A program made the translations under genes and the position numbers. Shown here one piece after another: positions 46,798 to 57,050 of a DNA stretch of 64,000 nucleotides. Numbering within the stretch: position 1 is the first letter of the stretch; each line of letters opens with the position of its first letter. Source of the DNA: Synechococcus sp. CC9902 (GTDB lineage: Bacteria > Cyanobacteriota > Cyanobacteriia > PCC-6307 > Cyanobiaceae); contig NC_007513.1 of the NCBI RefSeq assembly GCF_000012505.1, positions 1,798,001-1,862,000 of the forward strand, in the 5' to 3' direction. The notes under the pieces are model-generated. The model ran no database searches and was not told the origin of the DNA. It saw only the letters and a list, made by a program, of their open reading frames with translations.

Positions 46798-48318
46798 ATG
46801 TTCAGTCCTGATCGCGACGCCTTTCGCAAGGCTGCAGCCAACGGCGCCAATCTGATTCCCTTGGCCCAAAGTTGGCCAGCAGATCTGGAAACGCCTCTCA
46901 CCACCTGGATCAAGGTTGGAGCGAACCATCCACCTGGTGTGTTGCTGGAATCCGTTGAAGGGGGTGAAACCCTGGGGCGATGGAGTGTGATCGCCTGTGA
47001 TCCCCTATGGACAGCTTCGGCAAGGGGTAGCCAACTCGTCCGACGGTGGAGAGATGGACGTGAAGACAGTCTGGAAGGGAACCCACTCCAATCCCTACGC
47101 ACTTGGCTTAATCCTTACGAGTGCGTCAATTTGCCTGGGCTGCCGCCCCTTGGGCAGATCTACGGAATGTGGGGCTATGAACTCATCCAATGGATTGAAC
47201 CCACCGTCCCCGTTCACCCCAGGCTGAGCAGCGATCCTCCCGATGGGATCTGGATGATGATGGACGCAATCCTGATCTTCGATCAGGTAAAGCGGCAAAT
47301 CACAGCCGTGGCCTTTGGTGACCTCACAAGCGGGGCCACAGAAGATGAGGCCTGGCATAGCGCCTTAGCCCGGATCGAAGGATTGCGGGAGCGCATGAAC
47401 GCTCCACTCCCTGCGGTGGATCCCTTGCAATGGGATCCCAATGCTCGCGATCTGCCTGATGTCTCGAGCAATCGCAGCCAAGCTGAATTTGAAACGGCCG
47501 TTCGCACCGCCAAAAGCCATATTGCTGCTGGAGATGTTTTCCAGCTGGTGATCAGCCAGCGACTCGAGGCCCAGGTCCCCCAGAGCCCACTGGAGCTCTA
47601 TCGCAGCCTGCGGATGGTGAACCCCTCGCCTTACATGGCCTTCTTCGATTTCGGTGATTGGCAGCTCATCGGATCCAGCCCTGAGGTGATGGTGCAAGCG
47701 GAACCAGCCGCCAACGGCATTCAGGCCAGCTTGCGTCCCATCGCTGGGACGCGACCCCGCGGACAAACCCCACTGGAAGACCGAGAACTCGAAGTGGACC
47801 TGCTCGCCGACCCAAAAGAACGTGCCGAGCATGTGATGCTCGTTGATCTCGGGCGCAATGATCTCGGGCGCGTTTGCTTGCCCGGAAGTGTTTCCGTCAA
47901 AGACCTAATGGTGATAGAGCGTTACTCCCACGTGATGCACATCGTGAGTGAAGTGGAAGGATGCCTTGCTCCACACCATGACGTTTGGGATCTGCTCATG
48001 GCCTCATTCCCAGCAGGAACAGTGAGCGGTGCTCCAAAAATTCGAGCGATGCAACTCATCCATGCTCTGGAACCGGATGCAAGAGGTCCCTACTCAGGGG
48101 TGTATGGCTCTGTTGATTTGGCCGGCGCGTTGAATACGGCCATCACGATCCGCACGATGGTGGTGCAACCCAACGGCAGCGGAGGATGTCGTGTGAAGGT
48201 CCAAGCTGGGGCTGGCGTCGTGGCCGATTCCCAGCCAACGGCCGAATACGAAGAAACCCTCAACAAAGCCCGCGCGATGCTCACCGCCTTGGCTTGTTTA
48301 AACCCGGCGGAATCATGA
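46798..48318 (+). CDS. trpE: Anthranilate synthase component I
   Basis: A 506-residue chorismate-binding enzyme that makes anthranilate, the first step to tryptophan. Marks include IGSSPEVMVQ, RPIAGTRPRGQTPLEDRELE, FPAGTVSGAPKIRAM and PYSGVYGSVDL. The N-terminal inhibitory half (about 1-170) is present. The stop overlaps the gshA start (ATGA). Confidence 0.96.
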   Translation: MFSPDRDAFRKAAANGANLIPLAQSWPADLETPLTTWIKVGANHPPGVLLESVEGGETLGRWSVIACDPLWTASARGSQLVRRWRDGREDSLEGNPLQSLRTWLNPYECVNLPGLPPLGQIYGMWGYELIQWIEPTVPVHPRLSSDPPDGIWMMMDAILIFDQVKRQITAVAFGDLTSGATEDEAWHSALARIEGLRERMNAPLPAVDPLQWDPNARDLPDVSSNRSQAEFETAVRTAKSHIAAGDVFQLVISQRLEAQVPQSPLELYRSLRMVNPSPYMAFFDFGDWQLIGSSPEVMVQAEPAANGIQASLRPIAGTRPRGQTPLEDRELEVDLLADPKERAEHVMLVDLGRNDLGRVCLPGSVSVKDLMVIERYSHVMHIVSEVEGCLAPHHDVWDLLMASFPAGTVSGAPKIRAMQLIHALEPDARGPYSGVYGSVDLAGALNTAITIRTMVVQPNGSGGCRVKVQAGAGVVADSQPTAEYEETLNKARAMLTALACLNPAES

Positions 48319-49457
48319 CTTCACCTCTGTTGCTCAAAGGCTTCGAAGTCGAGTTGTTCACCGGATTACCTTCCGGCCAAAACGTTGGCGTCGCCAGTGA
48401 TGTGGCGGCAGCTCTCGATGATTTCGTCACCGAACCCGACTGTCGCAATGTGGAGTACATCACAGCTCCAATTGCTGATTACCACCAACTCAGCGAAGCT
48501 CTCCTCCAACCGCGTCGCCGGCTGAGAACCTGGCTCGCCTCCCGCGATCTCACCTTGCTGCCAGGCAGCACGCTCAGCCTGGGAGATAGCAGCAGCTTTG
48601 AGCGTTCCGATCCCACGAATCCATATCACAGCTTTATCGAATCGACCTATGGGACGCGGGTTGTCACCGCCAGCATTCACATCAATCTCGGCATTACTGA
48701 CCCAGAGTGGTTATTCGCAGCGGTGCGGCTTGTGCGCTGTGAAGCCGCGCTTCTCCTAGCGCTGAGCGCAAGCTCACCTTTTTTAGATGGACGGTTTACG
48801 GGACATCATTCCCAGCGTTGGCAACAATTTCCACTCACCCCCGCTCAGGTGCCCCTGTTTCGGGATCATCGCCATTACATCGAGTGGGTCGAAGCGCAAT
48901 TGGCCTGCAAGAGCATGCGCAATGAGCGACACCTATGGACGTCCGTTCGGCCGAATGGTCCTGCTCGTCCCCATGACTTAAATCGCGTCGAGCTGCGAAT
49001 TTGCGATCTCGTCACGAACCCCGATGAACTCCTCGCCATGACGGCGTTTCTCGAACTCAGATTGTTGTCGTTACGCGATCACCGTGAACGCCTCGATCCT
49101 CTGCTTGCTAGTTCCCTCTCAGCGGACGAGTTGGCAACACTCAGTGATGCCAATGATGCAGCTGTCGCTCACGCCAGCCTCGATGCTGAACTCCACCACT
49201 GGAAAGACGGTCAGAACATTCGCTGCAGGGATTGGATTCAATCGCTGATCGATGACGTCACACCATTGGCGGCACAACTCAACCTTGAATCAGTCCTCAC
49301 ACCACTTCATGCGGTCCTCAAGGACGGGAACCAAGCAATGCGCTGGGCCGCAGCACATTCAAAGGGTGTCGACATCCCGCAGTTACTTCAAAACGCCATC
49401 GAAGAGATGAAGGAGCAAGAGCTCGAACACCCCACGGCGCTCCTCTCTTTGGGATGA
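48315..49457 (+). CDS. gshA: Cyanobacterial-type glutamate-cysteine ligase
   Basis: A 380-residue enzyme of the cyanobacterial GshA group that makes gamma-glutamylcysteine, the first step to glutathione. It starts MTSPLLLKGFEVELFTGLPS (ATG 48315 in the trpE stop; the longer frame lies inside trpE). Marks are STYGTRVVTASIHINLG and RVELRICDLVTNPDELL. The ATGA overlap means it is co-translated with trpE, though the pathways differ. Confidence 0.9.
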   Translation: MTSPLLLKGFEVELFTGLPSGQNVGVASDVAAALDDFVTEPDCRNVEYITAPIADYHQLSEALLQPRRRLRTWLASRDLTLLPGSTLSLGDSSSFERSDPTNPYHSFIESTYGTRVVTASIHINLGITDPEWLFAAVRLVRCEAALLLALSASSPFLDGRFTGHHSQRWQQFPLTPAQVPLFRDHRHYIEWVEAQLACKSMRNERHLWTSVRPNGPARPHDLNRVELRICDLVTNPDELLAMTAFLELRLLSLRDHRERLDPLLASSLSADELATLSDANDAAVAHASLDAELHHWKDGQNIRCRDWIQSLIDDVTPLAAQLNLESVLTPLHAVLKDGNQAMRWAAAHSKGVDIPQLLQNAIEEMKEQELEHPTALLSLG

Positions 49458-49487
49458 TCATTGAATCCTGAGTAGCGCATAGTCTTC

Positions 49488-52475
49488 ATGCCTGAGTCCA
49501 CCGCCCATGCACTCCAAGGCGAACAGCCCAGGGAGAGCGGTGTGACTGCTGGAGCCGGCCGATTGCTGCAGAACCGCTTGGTGTTGGTCGAAGACCTTTG
49601 GCAAACGGTTCTCCGCAGCGAGTGTCCCCCAGAACAAAGTGCTCGCCTCCTCCGACTAAAACAACTGAGTGATCCCGTGGCCCTTGAGGGGCGAGACGGT
49701 GACAGCACAAGCGAGGCGATTGTTGAATTGATCCGTGCCATGGATCTTTCAGAAGCCATTGCCGCGGCCAGAGCGTTCTCGCTGTATTTCCAACTCATCA
49801 ACATCCTCGAACAACGCATCGAGGAAGACAGTTATCTCGACAGCCTGGCCCCCCGGAAATCAGCAGCAGACGACGGCCGCGACGCCTTTGACCCTTTTGC
49901 TCCTCCTTTGGCGAGTCAGACCGATCCCGCCACATTTGGAGAAGTTTTTGAACGGCTCCGGCGGATGAATGTGCCGCCAGCACAAGTCGAAGCCCTACTC
50001 CAGGAGTTGGATATCCGGTTGGTCTTTACCGCTCATCCCACAGAGATTGTTCGGCACACCGTCCGTCACAAGCAACGACGGGTCGCGAATCTTCTGCAAC
50101 AACTGCAGTCCGACTCGCCTATGGCGCTTCAAGTCAAAGACGACTTGCGTCAGCAACTGGAAGAGGAGATTCGACTCTGGTGGAGAACCGATGAGCTGCA
50201 TCAGTTCAAGCCAACGGTTCTCGATGAAGTGGATTCAACCCTTCATTACTTCCAACAAGTGTTGTTCGATGCCATGCCCCAACTACGGCGACGGCTCACA
50301 TCATCACTTCACCGGCACTATCCCGATGTCCAAGTTCCCCAGGCATCGTTCTGCACCTTTGGATCTTGGGTTGGTTCCGACCGGGATGGCAATCCCTCCG
50401 TCACAACGGACATCACCTGGCGGACCGCCTGCTATCAGCGTCAGCTCATGCTCGAGCTGTACATCAGCTCGGTCCAGGCGCTTCGTAATCAGCTGAGCAT
50501 TTCAATGCAGTGGAGCCAGGTTGCTCCTGCGTTGCTGGAGTCCTTGGAAATGGATCGGCTGCGCTTCCCAGAGATCTATGAGCGGCGCGCGGCGCGTTAC
50601 CGACTAGAGCCTTACCGACTAAAGCTGAGCTACATCCTCGAACGCCTGGAACGCACGCTTAAGCGCAACGATCAGCTCTCAGATGCGGGGTGGAAGAGTC
50701 CTAAAGATGCCATCCCAACCGATGGACCGCCTGGATCGGAAGCGCTCCACTACACCTCGGTCGATCAATTCCGAAACGACCTGGAACTGATCCGCAACAG
50801 CTTGATCGGCACTGAACTCACCTGCGAGCAGCTCGATACCTTGCTCCATCAAGTCCATATCTTTGGCTTCTCACTCGCCAGTCTCGATATTCGTCAGGAG
50901 AGCACCCGCCATAGCGATGCGATTGACGAACTCACGCGTTTTCTCGAATTACCACAGCCCTATGGCGAGATGGAAGAGTCCACGCGTGTGGCCTGGTTGA
51001 TTGAAGAGCTCCGTACCCGGCGTCCGTTGATTCCAACGGCAGTTCGATGGTCGGACACCACCGCGGAGACGATGGCCGTCTTCCGCATGTTGCATCGACT
51101 CCAAGAGGAGTTCGGCCAGCGGATCTGCCACTCGTATGTGATTTCGATGAGCCACACGGCCTCCGATCTATTGGAGGTGTTACTGCTCGCGAAGGAAGCA
51201 GGACTCGTGGATCCAGCCGCCCGCAAAGCGTCGCTGCTGGTGGTGCCACTGTTCGAAACGGTGGAAGATCTACAACGCGCACCAGCCGTCATGGACGAGC
51301 TGTTCAATACACCTCTTTATCGCGACCTACTCCCGATGGTGGGGATCCAAGGCCAGCCCCTACAGGAGCTAATGCTTGGCTACTCCGACAGCAATAAAGA
51401 CTCAGGTTTCCTCTCGAGCAACTGGGAGATTCACCAAGCTCAACTTGCCCTCCAAGAGCTGTCCAGTCGACAGGGCGTTGCCCTTCGACTGTTTCATGGT
51501 CGCGGCGGTTCCGTGAGCCGTGGCGGTGGCCCGGCGTATCAAGCCATCCTTGCCCAGCCCAGTGGCACCCTTCAGGGCCGCATCAAAATCACCGAACAAG
51601 GGGAGGTGCTGGCTTCGAAGTACAGCCTGCCGGAGCTCGCCCTCTACAACCTGGAAACAGTCACCACCGCGGTCGTTCAAAACAGCCTGGTAACCAATCA
51701 GCTCGATGCGACACCGAGCTGGAACCAACTCATGAGTCGTCTCTCTGCACGCTCCCGTGAGCACTACCGCGCGTTGGTACATGACAACCCCGACTTGGTG
51801 GCATTTTTCCAACAGGTGACACCAATCGAAGAGATCAGCAAACTGCAGATTTCCAGTCGACCTGCTCGACGTAAAACCGGAGCCAAAGATCTTTCAAGCT
51901 TGCGGGCGATTCCTTGGGTGTTTGGCTGGACGCAAAGCCGTTTTTTACTTCCCAGTTGGTTTGGCTTTGGCACAGCTTTAGCTGAAGAGGTGAAAGCAGA
52001 CCCCGATCAACTCGATCTGCTCCGGCGGCTTCACCAACGCTGGCCCTTTTTCCGCACCCTGATTTCCAAGGTGGAGATGACCCTCTCCAAAGTGGATCTC
52101 GACTTAGCGCATCACTACATGAACAGCCTGGGGAAACCCGAGCAACGTGAGGCCTTCGAGGCGATTTTTGCGGTGATTGCAACGGAATACGCGTTAACGC
52201 GGAAATTGGTTTTAGAGATCACAGGACAACCGCGCCTACTCGGGGCTGATCAAGGGCTTCAGCTCTCAGTCGACCTGAGGAATCGCACGATTGTGCCTTT
52301 GGGCTTTCTCCAGGTTGCGCTGCTCAAACGGCTGCGGGATCAAAACCGTCAGCCACCAATGAGTGAAAGTCCAGGAGCACCCGAAGACACCCGTACCTAC
52401 AGCCGCAGTGAGTTACTCCGTGGGGCCCTGCTCACGCTGAATGGGATTGCTGCTGGCATGCGCAACACAGGCTGA
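49488..52475 (+). CDS. ppc: Phosphoenolpyruvate carboxylase
   Basis: A 995-residue enzyme that fixes bicarbonate onto PEP to give oxaloacetate, the main anaplerotic route in cyanobacteria. Catalytic motifs are VFTAHPTEI (active His), [16 protein letters not shown] and [18 protein letters not shown], and the C-terminus ends MRNTG as in the family. The gene follows gshA by 30 bases. Confidence 0.98.
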   Translation: MPESTAHALQGEQPRESGVTAGAGRLLQNRLVLVEDLWQTVLRSECPPEQSARLLRLKQLSDPVALEGRDGDSTSEAIVELIRAMDLSEAIAAARAFSLYFQLINILEQRIEEDSYLDSLAPRKSAADDGRDAFDPFAPPLASQTDPATFGEVFERLRRMNVPPAQVEALLQELDIRLVFTAHPTEIVRHTVRHKQRRVANLLQQLQSDSPMALQVKDDLRQQLEEEIRLWWRTDELHQFKPTVLDEVDSTLHYFQQVLFDAMPQLRRRLTSSLHRHYPDVQVPQASFCTFGSWVGSDRDGNPSVTTDITWRTACYQRQLMLELYISSVQALRNQLSISMQWSQVAPALLESLEMDRLRFPEIYERRAARYRLEPYRLKLSYILERLERTLKRNDQLSDAGWKSPKDAIPTDGPPGSEALHYTSVDQFRNDLELIRNSLIGTELTCEQLDTLLHQVHIFGFSLASLDIRQESTRHSDAIDELTRFLELPQPYGEMEESTRVAWLIEELRTRRPLIPTAVRWSDTTAETMAVFRMLHRLQEEFGQRICHSYVISMSHTASDLLEVLLLAKEAGLVDPAARKASLLVVPLFETVEDLQRAPAVMDELFNTPLYRDLLPMVGIQGQPLQELMLGYSDSNKDSGFLSSNWEIHQAQLALQELSSRQGVALRLFHGRGGSVSRGGGPAYQAILAQPSGTLQGRIKITEQGEVLASKYSLPELALYNLETVTTAVVQNSLVTNQLDATPSWNQLMSRLSARSREHYRALVHDNPDLVAFFQQVTPIEEISKLQISSRPARRKTGAKDLSSLRAIPWVFGWTQSRFLLPSWFGFGTALAEEVKADPDQLDLLRRLHQRWPFFRTLISKVEMTLSKVDLDLAHHYMNSLGKPEQREAFEAIFAVIATEYALTRKLVLEITGQPRLLGADQGLQLSVDLRNRTIVPLGFLQVALLKRLRDQNRQPPMSESPGAPEDTRTYSRSELLRGALLTLNGIAAGMRNTG

Positions 52476-52478
52476 ACC

Positions 52479-52934
52479 TTGCTTCCCTTCCTCAAACAGC
52501 CCGCTGTCCCCAAGCTGCCAAGCGGATACAGGCTCGACACCACCACAGTCCCAAGCCCAGCTGCCATCAACCGGCTGCTGGAATCGTGCCAAGAGACCAC
52601 CCACGATGAACAACGGTGGCCCCTTGCCCTGGAGCGCAGCCTCTGGCAAATCAGCATTTTTGAAGAAGCGGGAGACGAACTGGTCGGATTCGTGCGAGCC
52701 ACGAGTGACCTAGCCCTCAACGCCAATCTCTGGAACCTCTCAGCACGGCCGGGGCCCGACCAAGCCGCCATCTACGCGGTTGTTGTGCATCGAGCTCTTC
52801 ATATCCTGCGCCGCGATCTGCCGGGATGCAGCCTGTCGGTGTCCGCACCACAATCAGCCCTCGAAGCATTGCGCACCAACGGATTTGTGATTGATCCGAA
52901 TGGAATCCGAGCGATGGGACTCAGGCTGAACTAA
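52479..52934 (+). CDS. GNAT-family acetyltransferase-like protein
   Basis: A 151-residue protein, TTG start 3 bases after the ppc stop. The pattern WQISIFEEAGDELVGFVRATSD, then AAIYAVVVHRALHILRRDLPG, then SAPQSALEALRTNGF fits the acetyl-CoA-binding core of GNAT proteins. The P-loop-like region is weak, so activity is uncertain. The substrate is unknown. Confidence 0.65.
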   Translation: MLPFLKQPAVPKLPSGYRLDTTTVPSPAAINRLLESCQETTHDEQRWPLALERSLWQISIFEEAGDELVGFVRATSDLALNANLWNLSARPGPDQAAIYAVVVHRALHILRRDLPGCSLSVSAPQSALEALRTNGFVIDPNGIRAMGLRLN

Positions 52935-52951
52935 GTCGTTACGCATTAATA

Positions 52952-53025
52952 CGAGCATGGAGGGACTCGAACCCCCGACCCTCAGAACCGGAATCTGATG
53001 CTCTATCCAACTGAGCTACATGCCC
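52952..53025 (-). tRNA. tRNA-Arg (CCG)
   Basis: Reverse-strand cloverleaf: acceptor GGGCATG, D-arm GCTCAGTTGGATAGAGC, anticodon CCG in loop TTCCGGT, T-arm with GTTCGAGTC. The second acceptor pair is G-T. CCA is not encoded. Confidence 0.96.
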
Positions 53026-53110
53026 ACTGATCGGCTGGATGCCGCAGCAGAAGATCGGTCTACAGACCGGTCCTTAACAGGTACCTTAACCAAGCACCGC
53101 CTGATCACCC

Positions 53111-54226
53111 ATCCGGCTTCACAAGCTCCAACTGCAGGGGTTCCGGAACCACTCCGTTCTGCAGTTGGAGCTGACCGAGTCGCGTTTGCTTGTGATTGGC
53201 CCCAACGGGATTGGTAAATCCAACCTTCTCGAAGCAGTGGAGCTACTGGGCAGCCTGCGCTCCCATCGCTGCAGCCAAGATCGCGACCTGATCCAATGGG
53301 ATAGCCCGATGGCCCTGTTGCGGGCAGACGTGGGCGATGGCGACCGCTTAGAACTCGAATTGCGCCGGCGTGGGGGCCGCCAAGCTCGGCGAAACGGAAA
53401 GGTACTAGATCGGCAACTGGATCTGATTGGCCCACTGCGCTGTATTGGCTTTAGTGCCCTTGATCTAGACCTCGTGCGCGGCGAACCAGCCCTGCGCCGC
53501 CAATGGCTCGATCGGGTGGTGCTGCAGCTGGAACCTGTTTATGCAGACCTCATCAGCCGGTACAACCGATTACTACGGCAAAGAAGTCAGCTGTGGCGTA
53601 GCCACCGACTCAATACAGCAGAACGCAGTGGGCTCCTTGATGCCTTCGACGTTCAAATGGCCCTGATCAGCACCCGCATTCATCGACGCCGACGCAGGGC
53701 TTTGCAACGCCTTGAACCGATTGCCCAGCATTGGCAGTCGCATCTGAGCAGCGGGAAAGAACTCCTACAGCTCCACTATCAACCTGGAAGTCGGTTGGAC
53801 GGTGAGGAGGCCGAAGAACCCTGGCGATTAGCGATTGAGGAACAACTTCGCGACCAACGGGAGGACGAAGAACGTCTCGGGAACTGCCGGATCGGACCGC
53901 ATCGCGATGAGATCAACATGGTGCTTGGGGAAACCCCTGCCCGTCGTTTTGGGTCAGCAGGCCAGCAGCGTTCACTCGTCCTAGGCCTGAAGCTCGCCGA
54001 ACTCGAGTTAGTCAAGGAACTTTGTGGAGAACCACCGCTCCTACTCCTCGATGACGTGCTCGCCGAACTCGATCCAATCCGTCAACAACTTCTTTTAGAA
54101 GCCGTCGGAAATGACCACCAATGCCTGATTAGTGCCACCCATCTCGATGGTTTTCATGGGGGCTGGCGTCAGGAGGCTCAGATTCTTGGGGAAAATGAAC
54201 TCAAAGAAGCAATGAACGTCGGATAG
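53111..54226 (+). CDS. recF: DNA replication and repair protein RecF
   Basis: An SMC-like ATPase that loads RecA at gaps. The Walker A is [16 protein letters not shown], the signature is [20 protein letters not shown], and the Walker B is [14 protein letters not shown]. The first canonical start is a TTG at 53165, but family-like residues ([16 protein letters not shown]) lie before it in frame, back to an ATC at 53111, with a stop codon 9 bases further up. The full frame gives 371 residues, a usual RecF length. The real start is uncertain. Confidence 0.85.
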   Translation: MRLHKLQLQGFRNHSVLQLELTESRLLVIGPNGIGKSNLLEAVELLGSLRSHRCSQDRDLIQWDSPMALLRADVGDGDRLELELRRRGGRQARRNGKVLDRQLDLIGPLRCIGFSALDLDLVRGEPALRRQWLDRVVLQLEPVYADLISRYNRLLRQRSQLWRSHRLNTAERSGLLDAFDVQMALISTRIHRRRRRALQRLEPIAQHWQSHLSSGKELLQLHYQPGSRLDGEEAEEPWRLAIEEQLRDQREDEERLGNCRIGPHRDEINMVLGETPARRFGSAGQQRSLVLGLKLAELELVKELCGEPPLLLLDDVLAELDPIRQQLLLEAVGNDHQCLISATHLDGFHGGWRQEAQILGENELKEAMNVG

Positions 54227-54256
54227 TCTCATCACCTGTTTTTCAATTTTCGCCTG

Positions 54257-54718
54257 ATGGAGCAGAGCTTGTCTGCCCTGCATCCCCACCCGGGATGGGG
54301 GGACACCTCCCTTCAAGCCACCGACATGGTGGGCAAACATTGCATTCTCGAGCTGTACGAATGTGATCCCAGCCGGCTCGACGACGAATCTTTTTTGCGG
54401 ACCACCATCACAACTGCAGCAAAACGTGCTGGTGCCACGCTGCTCAACTTGATCACCCATCGATTCGAGCCCCAGGGGGTAACTGGATTGGCCTTACTGG
54501 CTGAGTCCCACATCTCCATTCACACCTGGCCTGAATCTGGGTACGCAGCCGTTGACGTGTTTACCTGTGGTGACCACACCATGCCCGAACAGGCGTGTGC
54601 CGTGCTGTGTGAAGCCTTGCTGGCCAAGCGTCATGCCCTGAAGAGCTTTCTCAGGGAAACGCCTGCGGACATCGCAACAGGAGTTCGCGAGCCGTCTGCG
54701 GTGTCGATCACTCTTTGA
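54257..54718 (+). CDS. speD: S-adenosylmethionine decarboxylase proenzyme
   Basis: A 153-residue proenzyme that cleaves itself to form a pyruvoyl group. The cleavage site is in [14 protein letters not shown], between Glu and Ser. HISIHTWPE and the later TCGD hold other active-site residues. It supplies the aminopropyl donor for spermidine. The length is normal for the short prokaryotic class. Confidence 0.95.
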   Translation: MEQSLSALHPHPGWGDTSLQATDMVGKHCILELYECDPSRLDDESFLRTTITTAAKRAGATLLNLITHRFEPQGVTGLALLAESHISIHTWPESGYAAVDVFTCGDHTMPEQACAVLCEALLAKRHALKSFLRETPADIATGVREPSAVSITL

Positions 54719-54726
54719 AGCTGGGT

Positions 54727-55641
54727 TCAGCCATCGCCGATAACAACCCGACCTGAGGGACGGTTGTTATCGGACCCATGCTTTCGATTCAGCTTTCCGC
54801 TCACGAGTCCCTCGAGGTCCAAGCTCACCGAGGTGAAACCCAGGGATTGGAAAAATGTCACCAGTCCGTCGGTGGAAGACAACGCCAAGACGGCACTGAT
54901 CTGTTCCTCGGGGACTTCAATCCGTGCAGCAAGCCCATGGCTGCGAACGCGCACACGGTTAAACCCCCGAGCCAATAACCAAGCTTCGGCTTGCCCCACC
55001 TGGTTGAGACGTTCCGCCGTAATCCCCTCGCCATAGGGAAAGCGAGACGACAAACAGGGTTGAGCAGGCTTATCCCACCAGGGAAAACCAAGGGCACGGG
55101 ATAGCTGACGAATCGTGGCCTTATCAATTTTCAATTCAGCCAGGGGAGAGCGCACTCCTGCCTGACGCGCTGCATCAATCCCTGGCCTGTGATCGCCGAG
55201 ATCGTCCAAATTCACACCATCAATCACCAATGCATCACCAGCCGCCGTTGCAATCGGCTTGAGGTGTCGATGCAATTCCCGTTTGCAGGCAAAGCAGCGA
55301 TCAACAGGATTGCTGCTGTACGCGGGATCCTCCAGTTCAGCCGTCGGCAGCTCCTGATGACGGATCCCAATCCAACCAGCTTGATGACGTGCTTCTTGCA
55401 AAAGGTGTGGCGCTAATGCCGGAGACACACCCGTCACCGCGACAGCAGATTCGCCTTTGCACTCGTAGGCAATCGCCGCAACAAGAGTGCTGTCGACCCC
55501 GCCTGAATAGGCGATGCAAAACGATGTCGACACATCCATCCATTGGCGAAGATCTGCCAGCTGCTGCTCCTGCTTTTTCGGCAATAACTCCTGCAACTGG
55601 AACATCAGCAGATGAAATGGAGTGATGTCGTTAGGCTCCAA
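54727..55641 (-). CDS. larE: LarE-like ATP-dependent sulfur transferase (PP-loop)
   Basis: A 304-residue PP-loop protein. The P-loop is AYSGGVDSTLVA near residue 40, CFACKRELH is near 115, and KPAQPCLSSRFPYG near 195 holds the cysteine that in LarE is the sacrificial sulfur donor. LarE makes the nickel-pincer cofactor of lactate racemase; many cyanobacteria carry larE without a racemase nearby, as here. The start could also be an inner ATG (near residue 13). Confidence 0.82.
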   Translation of the reverse strand: MEPNDITPFHLLMFQLQELLPKKQEQQLADLRQWMDVSTSFCIAYSGGVDSTLVAAIAYECKGESAVAVTGVSPALAPHLLQEARHQAGWIGIRHQELPTAELEDPAYSSNPVDRCFACKRELHRHLKPIATAAGDALVIDGVNLDDLGDHRPGIDAARQAGVRSPLAELKIDKATIRQLSRALGFPWWDKPAQPCLSSRFPYGEGITAERLNQVGQAEAWLLARGFNRVRVRSHGLAARIEVPEEQISAVLALSSTDGLVTFFQSLGFTSVSLDLEGLVSGKLNRKHGSDNNRPSGRVVIGDG

Positions 55642-55658
55642 CGGTAAGAGCCGGCACC

Positions 55659-56807
55659 ATGCCCCGAAGCATCGGCATTGTCACTGCCGCAGATAGCCGC
55701 GAACGCAGCCATGGTCAGCTGCACGTTTATGACGGTGAAGGCAAAGGCAAAAGCCAGGCAGCGCTAGGCGTCGTCCTGCGAACCATCGGCCTGGGGATTT
55801 GCGAACAGCGACGCACCCGTGTGCTGCTGCTGCGTTTTCTTAAAGGGCCCGGACGCGCCTACGACGAAGATGCCGCCATCGAAGCGTTGCAGCAGGGATT
55901 TCCGCACTTAATCGACCATCTACGGACGGGCAGAGCCGACCACTTCACAGCAGATGAAGCCACCCGTTTCGATCGGGATGAAGCCCAACGCGGCTGGGTG
56001 ATTGCCAAGGGAGCGATTGCCAGCGCTCTCTATTCAGTGGTGGTGCTCGATGAACTCAATCCGGTACTGGAGCTCGGCTTACTGGATATCGATGATGTCG
56101 TGCGCACCCTGAACAACCGACCGGAGGGGATGGAAATCATCGTGACCGGGCGGGCCGCCCCTGCCGCACTCGTACAAGGCGCCGATCTTCACTCGGAAAT
56201 GCGGGCCCACCGCCGTCCCGGCATGGAGGGCGACAGGGTGATTCCCCTCAGCGTGAACAGTGGGATCGAGATCTACACCGGAGAAGGAAAAGGCAAATCC
56301 ACCAGTGCCTTAGGCAAAGCACTTCAGGCCATCGGCCGAGGCATCAGCCAAGACAAAAGCCATCGCGTGTTGATCCTGCAGTGGCTGAAGGGAGGCACGG
56401 GTTACACCGAGGATGCAGCCATTGCGGCGCTTCGGGAGAGCTATCCCCACTTGGTCGACCATCTGCGATCGGGCCGTGATGCCATTGTCTGGCGCGGGCA
56501 ACAGGAACCCATCGACTACGTAGAAGCGGAACGAGCCTGGGAAATCGCCCGTGCAGCCATCTCAAGTGGTCTCTACAAGACCGTGATTTTGGATGAACTC
56601 AACCCCACCGTTGATCTAGAGCTTTTACCGGTGGAGCCGATTATGCAAACGCTGCTTCGAAAGCCAGCTGAAACCGAGGTGATCATCACAGGCCGCTGCA
56701 AGAACCAGCCCGCCTACTTCGATCTCGCCAGCATCCATTCTGAGATGGTGTGCCACAAGCACTACGCCGAACAAGGTGTTGATCTCAAGCGGGGCGTCGA
56801 TTACTGA
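55659..56807 (+). CDS. cobO: Tandem-duplicated cob(I)alamin adenosyltransferase (CobO/BtuR-type)
   Basis: A 382-residue protein made of two CobO-like domains. Domain 1 (about 20-185) has the P-loop YDGEGKGKSQAALG and VVVLDELNPVLELG. Domain 2 (about 205-380) has YTGEGKGKSTSALG and TVILDELNPTVDLE. Both halves keep the P-loop and DELN motifs. The family adenosylates corrinoids for B12. The usual enzyme is a single domain of about 200 residues. It starts 17 bases from the divergent larE. Confidence 0.85.
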   Translation: MPRSIGIVTAADSRERSHGQLHVYDGEGKGKSQAALGVVLRTIGLGICEQRRTRVLLLRFLKGPGRAYDEDAAIEALQQGFPHLIDHLRTGRADHFTADEATRFDRDEAQRGWVIAKGAIASALYSVVVLDELNPVLELGLLDIDDVVRTLNNRPEGMEIIVTGRAAPAALVQGADLHSEMRAHRRPGMEGDRVIPLSVNSGIEIYTGEGKGKSTSALGKALQAIGRGISQDKSHRVLILQWLKGGTGYTEDAAIAALRESYPHLVDHLRSGRDAIVWRGQQEPIDYVEAERAWEIARAAISSGLYKTVILDELNPTVDLELLPVEPIMQTLLRKPAETEVIITGRCKNQPAYFDLASIHSEMVCHKHYAEQGVDLKRGVDY

Positions 56808-56819
56808 AGCATAAACAAG

Positions 56820-56839
56820 GTTTGTATAAAGTTTGTATA
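56820..56839 (+). repeat. Two direct copies of GTTTGTATA
   Basis: GTTTGTATA occurs at 56820-56828 and again at 56831-56839, an 11-base spacing (one helical turn), just after the cobO stop. It opens the AT-rich gap before the unrecognised gene at 57,051. It could be a protein-binding site, or chance in AT-rich DNA. Confidence 0.5.
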
Positions 56840-57050
56840 CCGATAAGCCTCAACACAAACCAAAGGACGAAGGAACCTGCCGAGAATTAGCGCAAAATCT
56901 TTATTAGGAGAGATACGGATAGTTGTTGAGTTACTCAATATCTATCAGAATTTTAATGGTCTAGCGAACTTCTTGCTGACTCAGCAGCAGGGGCAGGTTT
57001 CTTTGACAAACTTTTGCATATGCTAATATTTAGAAGATTAAAATAAAGAG
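56840..57050. other. AT-rich leader before the unrecognised gene
   Basis: AT-rich DNA with no gene visible; it presumably carries the promoter of the gene at 57,051. TATA-like boxes are common here by composition, so none is named. Confidence 0.4.
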
